From NCBI GenBank assembly GCA_963626295.1, contig CAVFWS010000106.1, forward strand, positions 1-6,258: a stretch of 6,258 nt of DNA, in the 5' to 3' direction. A model generated the notes under the pieces. It was not told where the DNA came from. It ran no database searches and saw only the letters and a program-made list of their open reading frames with translations. Both the position numbers and the translations under genes were made by a program. Source of the stretch: UBA1731 sp963626295 (GTDB lineage: Bacteria; Verrucomicrobiota; Kiritimatiellia; RFP12; UBA1067). Shown piece after piece: positions 1 through 5,186 of the stretch (position 1 is the first letter of the stretch; each line of letters opens with the position of its first letter).

Positions 1-1566
1 GATTCGCACCACGAGGAGACGTTCCACTACGAGGGCGGCATCGACGAGTTCGTGGGGTACCTCAACCAGAACAAGAAGCCGCTTTCGCCGATCATACACT
101 TCGAGGGGGAGAGGGCGAACTCGTCCGGCGTCCCGATCGCCGCCGAGGTGTCGATGCAGTACACGGAGACGTATTCGACGATCGAGCAGACCTACTGCAA
201 CAACATCCACACGATCGAGGGCGGCACCCACCTGTCCGGGTTCCGGGCGGCGCTCACGCGCACGATAAACAAGTACGGCGCCGACGCCAAGCTGATCAAG
301 GAGAAGGACAGCCTCACCGGCGACGACATGCGCGAGGGCCTCACCGTGATCGTGAGCGTGAAGGTGCCGCAGCCGCAGTTCGAGGGGCAGACGAAGACGA
401 AGCTCGGCAACGGCGAGGTGGAGGGCATCGTCGGGTCAATCGTCAGCGACAGGCTGATGACGTTCTTCGAGGAGAACCCCGCGGTCGCCAAGACGATCAT
501 CGAGAAGACGCTTCTCGCGGCCCGCGCCAGGGAGGCCGCCCGCGCCGCCCGAGAGTCAACCCGCCGCAAGGGCGTGATGGACGGGCTTTCGCTGCCCGGG
601 AAGCTGCGCGACTGCTCCGAACGCGACCCGGCCAAGACCGAGCTGTTCCTCGTGGAGGGCGACTCCGCTGGAGGCTCCGCGCAGACGGGGCGGGACCGCC
701 GGACCCAGGCGATCCTGCCGCTCAGGGGCAAGGTGCTGAACGTAGAGAAGGCGAGGGTGGACAGGATGCTCGCGAACGCCGAGATCCGCACCCTCATCAC
801 CGCGATCGGCTGCGGGTTCGCGGATGAGTGGAACATCTCCAAGGCCCGCTACCACAAGATCGTGATCATGACCGATGCCGACGTCGACGGCGCACACATA
901 CGCACGCTGCTCCTCACGTTCTTCTACCGGAAGATGCCGGAGCTCGTCGAGAAGGGCTACCTGTACCTCGCGCAGCCGCCGCTCTACAAGGTCGAGCGCA
1001 AGAAGAGGTCCGAGTACGTGCTTACGGACGGCGAGCTCACCGAGAAGCTCCTTACGCTCGGCCTGGACGATTTCGAGGTGAAGGGCAAGGACGGCCAGCC
1101 GCTGTCGAAGGAGGCGGCCTCGGCCCTGATGCGTCTCCTTGCCGAGATAGAGATGACCTCAAAGGCGGTGGAGGAGCGCGGGTACAGGCCGAAGGAGCTG
1201 CTGGACGATCCTGCCGCCGTCGGGTCGGGCGCGTCGATGCTCCACAAGCAGTTCCAGTCGCTTGAGGGCATGGGCTTCACCAAGGAGGACTATTTCGGCG
1301 GGATGCTCCCCGGCCTGCTCGACCAGGTGCGTACGCATGGCAAGCAGGGGCTTTCGATCTACCGGTTCAAGGGTCTCGGCGAAATGGATCCGCCAGAGCT
1401 GTTCGACACGACGATGAACCCCGAGAAGCGGCACATGCTGCGCGTCACGCTGAACGACGCCGTCAAGGCCGACCAGATGTTCACGCTTCTCATGGGCGAC
1501 GAAGTGGAGCCCCGGCGCAAGTTCATAGAGAGCAATGCGCTGAACGTACGCAACCTCGATTTCTGA
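1..1566 (+). CDS. gyrB: DNA gyrase subunit B, C-terminal two-thirds (5' partial)
   Basis: Subunit B of type IIA topoisomerase, which with GyrA introduces negative supercoils into DNA using ATP. The frame is open from base 1, so the start and the N-terminal GHKL ATPase domain (roughly 200 residues by comparison with known GyrB) lie upstream; the GTG at 52 is internal. The 521 visible residues begin at the transducer segment (FHYEGGI near residue 9; EGGTHLSGFRAALTRT; GDDMREGL). The TOPRIM domain follows: EGDSAGGSA with catalytic Glu219, then TDADVDG with metal-binding Asp292 and Asp294, and the PLRGKVLNVEKA stretch. The C-terminal tail is typical (FKGLGEM near 456-462, LMGDEVEPRR, ending in NLDF). 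GyrB is preferred over ParE on these motifs. Between PPLYKV and GLSIYRFKG there are about 118 residues, far more than in Bacillus GyrB and fewer than in E. coli GyrB. Family assignment is very secure. Confidence 0.97.
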   Translation, partial: DSHHEETFHYEGGIDEFVGYLNQNKKPLSPIIHFEGERANSSGVPIAAEVSMQYTETYSTIEQTYCNNIHTIEGGTHLSGFRAALTRTINKYGADAKLIKEKDSLTGDDMREGLTVIVSVKVPQPQFEGQTKTKLGNGEVEGIVGSIVSDRLMTFFEENPAVAKTIIEKTLLAARAREAARAARESTRRKGVMDGLSLPGKLRDCSERDPAKTELFLVEGDSAGGSAQTGRDRRTQAILPLRGKVLNVEKARVDRMLANAEIRTLITAIGCGFADEWNISKARYHKIVIMTDADVDGAHIRTLLLTFFYRKMPELVEKGYLYLAQPPLYKVERKKRSEYVLTDGELTEKLLTLGLDDFEVKGKDGQPLSKEAASALMRLLAEIEMTSKAVEERGYRPKELLDDPAAVGSGASMLHKQFQSLEGMGFTKEDYFGGMLPGLLDQVRTHGKQGLSIYRFKGLGEMDPPELFDTTMNPEKRHMLRVTLNDAVKADQMFTLLMGDEVEPRRKFIESNALNVRNLDF

Positions 1567-1569
1567 CAC

Positions 1570-1574
1570 GGGAG
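1570..1574 (+). promoter_or_regulatory. Shine-Dalgarno site of the efflux channel gene
   Basis: GGGAG sits in the 17-base gap between the gyrB stop and the next ATG, with a 9-base spacer to 1584. It supports the ATG at 1584 as the start. No promoter or hairpin terminator fits in this gap, so the gene is probably transcribed from upstream together with gyrB. Confidence 0.7.
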
Positions 1575-1583
1575 ACGGAACAC

Positions 1584-3017
1584 ATGATCCGCAGACTGCT
1601 TCGCATTGCAAGGCCGCTGTTACGGGCGATGCCGCTTGCGGCCGTTGGGCTTGCCGCGTCGTCCTGCGGCACGCTGCATAACGCGGAGCAGGCCAAGGCG
1701 GAGGTGTCGCCGGCGGCATCGCCAGAGCCCTCCGCGTCGGCGCGTCCAAAGGTGAGCCTTGCGGGATACCAGCTGCCGGAGTTCGTGGATTTCGCCATGA
1801 CGAACCGTCCGGAGGTGATATCCGCGATGCTGTCGGTGGAGGAGCGGCTGATGGCGATCAGGACGGTCGAGAGCGGGAAGCCGTTCATGCCGAACCTCGC
1901 GGCGTCGGCCAGGTACGGGCAATCCACGGCAAACGGCGGTCCGCACTTCTCGTGGCGCAACACGGGCCGCTTCAGCGGCGCCGTGAGCCTGGATGTGCTG
2001 CTGCTGGACTTTGGGCGCTACGACGCCGACCTCAAGGCGGCCGTGGAGGACCTCATCGCCGCGGAGGCCACCCTGGGAGAGACGAGGCTCGGCGTGTTCG
2101 AGGATGTGTCCACATCGTATTTCACGCTGCTGATGAAGGACGCCCTGCTCGACGTGGCCCGCACGAACGAGTGGGAGTGCATGCACCACCTTTCGCAGGC
2201 GACGAACCGCTTCGCGAATGGGGAGGCGAAGCTGCTTGACGTGCTGCGCGCCCGCCTGGATCTCTCCGAGGCGGTGCAGGCCCGCATTTCGGCGTCGAAC
2301 GGCACGGTGACCGCCGCGGCGGAATTCCTGAAGTCGCTCGGCCTTTCGGTGGATTGCGCTTCCCGCGAAGACGTGCTTGCGGTGGCGGAGGATGGGCTTG
2401 GCCAGACGCTCAAGGAGTTCGAGCCCTCCACGTTCACCGCGGCGGAGGCGTTGCTGCTCGCCCGTACGAACTCGCCCGCCCTGATGGCGAAGCGCGCCCA
2501 GCTGAGGGCGGCGATCAGCGATGTCGACTGGGCCGTCTCGGACCTGTTCCCGGAGCTCAGGCTTTCGAGCTCGTTCAACTTCGCGGATCCGGCGTGGAAC
2601 TGGAGCTGGGCGTTCGACGCGGCCCAAAGCCTGTTCCTCGGATGGAGAAAGACGACCGCAGTGGATGCGGCGGTCGTGCGCATGCGGGCCGCGAGGATGG
2701 ACGTCGAGTCCGCGGAGCTGTCGCTCTCGCGGGACATAGCCGTCGCCGTATCCGAGAGGGATGACGCGATCGCGTCCCTCGCCGCCGCGCGCACGTCCGT
2801 GCGGCAGGCCCGCGAGAACCTTCGCGTCGCGGACGAGCAGTACCGGGTGGGCGACGCCTCGCGCATAGACTATGCGGATGCGGTGGCGGACTACGCCACG
2901 GCCCTTGGCCAGCGCGTAAAGGCGTTTTACGAGGGACAGCTTGCCGAGGCCCGGATAACGCGGCTTGTCGGCGGCGAACCGCTCTACTACCACGAGACGG
3001 TGCGAGAGGGCGACTGA
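1584..3017 (+). CDS. TolC/NodT-family outer-membrane efflux lipoprotein
   Basis: Trimeric outer-membrane channel that forms the exit duct of tripartite efflux or type I export systems. The 477-residue length is normal for the family. The N-terminus is a signal peptide: Arg-rich start (Arg3, 4, 7, 10, 14), a hydrophobic core at about 15-25, then AASSC with Cys28 as the likely lipidation site, though the lipobox is imperfect (Ala at -3). A Pro/Ala/Ser-rich linker follows (about 40-57). Two homologous OEP repeats are visible. The first starts around 66-110 (MTNRPEVIS...MPNLAASARYG), with LDFGR at 141-145 and the RFANGEAKLLDVLRARLDL helix at 209-227. The second starts around 290-333 (ARTNSPALM...FPELRLSSSF), with FLGWR at 351-355 and EQYRVGDASRIDYADA at 418-433. 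The adaptor gene follows 16 bases downstream, fitting a channel plus adaptor pair. The substrate is unknown, and no pump gene is in view. Confidence 0.9.
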   Translation: MIRRLLRIARPLLRAMPLAAVGLAASSCGTLHNAEQAKAEVSPAASPEPSASARPKVSLAGYQLPEFVDFAMTNRPEVISAMLSVEERLMAIRTVESGKPFMPNLAASARYGQSTANGGPHFSWRNTGRFSGAVSLDVLLLDFGRYDADLKAAVEDLIAAEATLGETRLGVFEDVSTSYFTLLMKDALLDVARTNEWECMHHLSQATNRFANGEAKLLDVLRARLDLSEAVQARISASNGTVTAAAEFLKSLGLSVDCASREDVLAVAEDGLGQTLKEFEPSTFTAAEALLLARTNSPALMAKRAQLRAAISDVDWAVSDLFPELRLSSSFNFADPAWNWSWAFDAAQSLFLGWRKTTAVDAAVVRMRAARMDVESAELSLSRDIAVAVSERDDAIASLAAARTSVRQARENLRVADEQYRVGDASRIDYADAVADYATALGQRVKAFYEGQLAEARITRLVGGEPLYYHETVREGD

Positions 3018-3022
3018 CATAC

Positions 3023-3028
3023 GGGAGG
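3023..3028 (+). promoter_or_regulatory. Shine-Dalgarno site fixing the adaptor start
   Basis: GGGAGG, followed by TG and a 5-base total spacer, precedes the ATG at 3034. It lies just after the channel stop codon (3015-3017). This strong site, together with the lipoprotein signal that begins exactly at 3034, decides the start against an in-frame TTG at 2965 inside the channel gene. Confidence 0.8.
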
Positions 3029-3033
3029 TGACG

Positions 3034-4266
3034 ATGAAGTTTCTTGCGGCATTGGTTTTGGCGGCGATCGCCGGGTGTGGCGAGCAGTTCTCGAAGAAGG
3101 AGGGGCCGAGGTTCAGGCTTTCCCCGATAGCGAAGACGGATATCGTGAAGACGGTGGAGGCCACGGGGACGGTGGAGCCGATCAAGAAGGTCGAGGTCGG
3201 CGCCCAGGTCAACGGCAAGATCATCAAGCTGTTCGTCGACTACAACTCGCTTGTCACGAACGGCCAGGTGGTCGCGCTGATCGATCCGCAGGTCTATGCC
3301 GCGCAGTACAAGAGCGCCCTGGCGCAGCTCCATGCGAACGAGGCGAACGTGAAGAAGTGCGAGGCGGCTCTCAAGCTCGCGGAGAAGACGCTCGCGAGGA
3401 AGCACACCTTGTCGCAGAAGCAGCTTGCGTCGGTGGCCGACTACGACAATGCGCTGGAGGTCCGCGACGCGTCCCTTGCCGCCCTTGATCAGGCGAAGGC
3501 GCAGGTCGAGCAGAGCCGCGCGAGCGTGGACCAGGCAAAGGCGAACCTCGACTACTGCACGATAGTGTCGCCCGTGGACGGCACCGTGATAGAGCGGAGC
3601 GTGGACGAGGGGCAGACGGTGGTCTCGTCGATGAACGCCGTGCCGCTGCTGACGATCGCCGAGGACCTGAGCCGCATTCAGGTGGAGGCGACGGTGCCGG
3701 AGGCCGATGTGGGCATGATACGCGAGGGCCAGAACGTCACGTTCACGGCCGACGCCTACAGGAAGACGTTCCGGGGCAAGGTGCGCCAGGTGCGCCTTGC
3801 CGCCACCACCGAGAACAACGTGGTCACGTATCCGATCATAATAGATGCGGTGAACGACGACAAGGAGTCCCTGCTGTTTCCGGGCATGACGGCGAACATC
3901 TCGGTGGAGACGGCCCGTGCCGAAGACGTGCTGGCGGTCTCGTCGGCGGCGCTGCGCTTCCGTCCCAACGCAGAGGATATCGAGGCCGCCAAGGCGGCCG
4001 CGGGTGGGGAGCTCCCGAGGGGCCGCAAGCTCTGGCTGCCGGACGGCGATAGGGGAGTGAAGTTCTACCTCGTGAAGGAGGGCATCTCGGATGCGTCGTT
4101 CACCCAGCTCATAGGCCTGGATGAGCTTGAGGGCAAGGAGGCGATCCTGGGCTACATGACTGCCCGTACCGCAGCGGCCGGCGACAATGGGGCCGTAAAC
4201 CCGTTCAGGCCGAAGTTCCCCAAGCCCAACAAGAACAAGGGTACGGCGCCAGAGCCGAAGAAGTGA
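3034..4266 (+). CDS. MacA/HlyD-type periplasmic adaptor lipoprotein of an efflux system
   Basis: Membrane fusion (adaptor) protein that bridges an inner-membrane transporter to a TolC-type channel. It has 410 residues. The signal MKFLAALVLAAIAGC has a perfect lipobox (IAGC), so Cys15 should be lipidated. Domains in order: the first half of the lipoyl domain (about 53-87, VEVGAQVNGKI...VVALIDP); an alpha-hairpin coiled coil (about 88-172, rich in Ala, Lys, Gln and Glu); the second lipoyl half (about 174-208, IVSPVDGTVI...DEGQTV); a beta-barrel (about 213-295, with ENNVVTYPIII and LFPGMTANI); and a membrane-proximal domain (from about 298, ALRFRP, then VKEGISDASFT). The VVTY, PGMTA and ALRFRP motifs are those of MacA-like adaptors that work with MacB-type ABC transporters, rather than RND AcrA-like ones. 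It lies 16 bases after the channel gene, its likely partner. No macB follows. The tail (391-410) is Lys/Pro-rich. Family is sure; the MacA subtype is likely. Confidence 0.9.
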   Translation: MKFLAALVLAAIAGCGEQFSKKEGPRFRLSPIAKTDIVKTVEATGTVEPIKKVEVGAQVNGKIIKLFVDYNSLVTNGQVVALIDPQVYAAQYKSALAQLHANEANVKKCEAALKLAEKTLARKHTLSQKQLASVADYDNALEVRDASLAALDQAKAQVEQSRASVDQAKANLDYCTIVSPVDGTVIERSVDEGQTVVSSMNAVPLLTIAEDLSRIQVEATVPEADVGMIREGQNVTFTADAYRKTFRGKVRQVRLAATTENNVVTYPIIIDAVNDDKESLLFPGMTANISVETARAEDVLAVSSAALRFRPNAEDIEAAKAAAGGELPRGRKLWLPDGDRGVKFYLVKEGISDASFTQLIGLDELEGKEAILGYMTARTAAAGDNGAVNPFRPKFPKPNKNKGTAPEPKK

Positions 4267-4273
4267 CGGTTTG

Positions 4274-4282
4274 TGGTATAAT
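4274..4282 (+). promoter_or_regulatory. Extended -10 sigma-70-type promoter for the S1-like gene
   Basis: TGGTATAAT is a perfect extended -10 element (TG, one base, then the consensus TATAAT at 4277-4282), starting 8 bases after the adaptor stop codon. The hexamer 17 bases upstream (4254-4259, GCCGAA) is a poor -35 and lies inside the adaptor's last codons, which fits a promoter relying on the extended -10. Transcription would start near 4289-4290. The AT-rich -10 stands out against the GC-rich surroundings. No start site has been measured. Confidence 0.75.
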
Positions 4283-4289
4283 TCGCGCC

Positions 4290-4333
4290 AAATAGGGAAG
4301 AGAAGGCAAGTTGGAAGGCAACAGGTTGACGAT
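4290..4333 (+). promoter_or_regulatory. Purine-rich 5' leader of the S1-like mRNA with a short repeat
   Basis: The predicted leader is about 44 bases and rich in A and G. GAAGGCAA occurs twice, at 4302-4309 and 4314-4321, with a 12-base period. The second copy overlaps a small possible hairpin, GTTG-GAAGG-CAAC (4310-4322), which would put the purine-rich core in the loop. CAAC (4319-4322) could alternatively be contacted by a second GTTG at 4325-4328, but only over 3 or 4 pairs. The Shine-Dalgarno for the ATG at 4334 is weak, just AGG at 4323-4325 with an 8-base spacer. A role in translational control is inference. Confidence 0.4.
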
Positions 4334-5173
4334 ATGAGTGAAGACAGGTTCGATTTCGGAGCCATGGTCAGCGACCAGATGAAGACGTTCCGTCCGGGGT
4401 TCAAGTTCCCGGGTTCGTTCAACGACTTCAAGAGCGTTGAGGCCGATCCGGACAAGCGTCGCGCCGCACTTAAGGCCGCTTCCGGGCAGGAAGGGGAGGC
4501 CGTTGACGCAGAGGCGCCGAAGAATCCCCTGGATTCGTCCATCAGGGCGGCGTTCGAGGCGGGCGACCCGATAGAGGGCAAGGTGGAAAAGGAAGTGAAG
4601 GGCGGCTACGAGGTTACCGTAAAGGGTCAGCGCGCATTCTGTCCGTTCAGCCAGATAGACCGATTCCGCAAGCCGGGCGCGGTATATGTCGGCGAGACGC
4701 TCCTTTTCCAGGTGCAGGAGTACAGCGCGGACGATCGCGGCGTCAACCTCGTTGTCAGCCGTCGCGCCGAACTTGAGCTTGAGCAGCAGGCCCTCAGGGA
4801 TGAGCTGCGCGATTCGCTCGAGGAGGGGCAGACGCTGAACGGGCAGGTCACGAAGGTGCTTCCGTTCGGTGCGTTCGTGAACATCGGCGGCATGGAGGGG
4901 CTTGTGCCCGTCCGCGAGATATCCTGGGACAAGGTGATGTCCCCGGAGAACTACGTAAAGCCCGGCGACTACGTGACGGTAAAGGTGCTTTCCGTGGATT
5001 GGGAGCGCGACCGCATATCGCTTTCCATCCGCGAGTGCCAGTCTAAGCCGCTCAAGCCGAGGAAGGGCGATTCCGCGGAGCCGGACGCGCCTTCGGTAGA
5101 CCTCGCCGCCGAGATGGCGCGGGTGAATGCGGACGGCGCGAAGTTCGCTTCCGGCGCGTTTGACGCACTCTGA
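4334..5173 (+). CDS. Two-domain S1 RNA-binding protein (short ribosomal-S1-like)
   Basis: Probable RNA-binding protein of 279 residues with two S1 (OB-fold) domains. The first, at about 78-144 (EGKVEKEVKGGYEVTVKGQRAF near 81-102, ending VVSRRAELELE), has the KGG and SRR features of the second domain of E. coli ribosomal protein S1. The second, at about 166-233 (GQTLNGQVTKVLPFGAFVNI, MEGLVPVREISW, VDWERDRISLSI), is a canonical RNA-binding S1 domain like S1 domain 3. They are joined by a charged helix as in RpsA. The N-terminal 75 residues are probably disordered: a Phe-studded segment (Phe6, 8, 19, 23, 25, 29, 32), then an acidic Ala-rich stretch. The C-terminal 45 residues are low in complexity. 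Full RpsA proteins usually have four to six domains, so this is either a paralogue or a reduced S1; a role in translation or mRNA binding is inferred. The ATG at 4334 is chosen because an in-frame TTG at 4271 overlaps the promoter. It has its own promoter, and the glycosyltransferase follows 13 bases downstream. Confidence 0.88.
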   Translation: MSEDRFDFGAMVSDQMKTFRPGFKFPGSFNDFKSVEADPDKRRAALKAASGQEGEAVDAEAPKNPLDSSIRAAFEAGDPIEGKVEKEVKGGYEVTVKGQRAFCPFSQIDRFRKPGAVYVGETLLFQVQEYSADDRGVNLVVSRRAELELEQQALRDELRDSLEEGQTLNGQVTKVLPFGAFVNIGGMEGLVPVREISWDKVMSPENYVKPGDYVTVKVLSVDWERDRISLSIRECQSKPLKPRKGDSAEPDAPSVDLAAEMARVNADGAKFASGAFDAL

Positions 5174-5175
5174 CC

Positions 5176-5179
5176 GGAG
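5176..5179 (+). promoter_or_regulatory. Shine-Dalgarno site deciding the glycosyltransferase start
   Basis: GGAG lies 2 bases after the S1-like stop codon. Its spacing is 7 bases to the ATG at 5187 but only 1 base to the in-frame ATG at 5181, so 5187 is the better start. The tight 13-base gap suggests co-transcription with the S1-like gene. Confidence 0.6.
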
Positions 5180-5186
5180 AATGCCC

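Noticed and set aside
655..735. Arg instead of Lys at the GyrB position equal to E. coli Lys447, a quinolone-resistance site
   Set aside because: Arg is common there in wild-type GyrB proteins (PLRGK), and the Asp of EGDSAGG is intact, so this is natural variation and not a resistance mutation.
1567..1583. Possible terminator or promoter between gyrB and the channel gene
   Set aside because: The gap is only 17 bases, without an inverted repeat, a T-run or a -10-like hexamer.
2965..3033. Upstream TTG start for the adaptor, overlapping the channel gene
   Set aside because: It would bury the lipoprotein signal 23 residues in, and there is a strong Shine-Dalgarno just before the ATG at 3034.
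4271..4333. Upstream TTG start for the S1-like protein
   Set aside because: It overlaps the extended -10 promoter and lies upstream of the predicted transcription start. The extra residues look like translated leader.
1620..4581. Long - strand frames (1620-3227 and 2575-4581) opposite the channel and adaptor genes
   Set aside because: They are rich in Arg, Leu, Gly and His with no known motif, and overlap well-supported genes. They are antisense shadows of high-GC coding.
5181..5186. ATG at 5181 as start of the glycosyltransferase
   Set aside because: Only one base separates it from the GGAG at 5176-5179. The in-frame ATG at 5187 has proper spacing. The difference is two residues.
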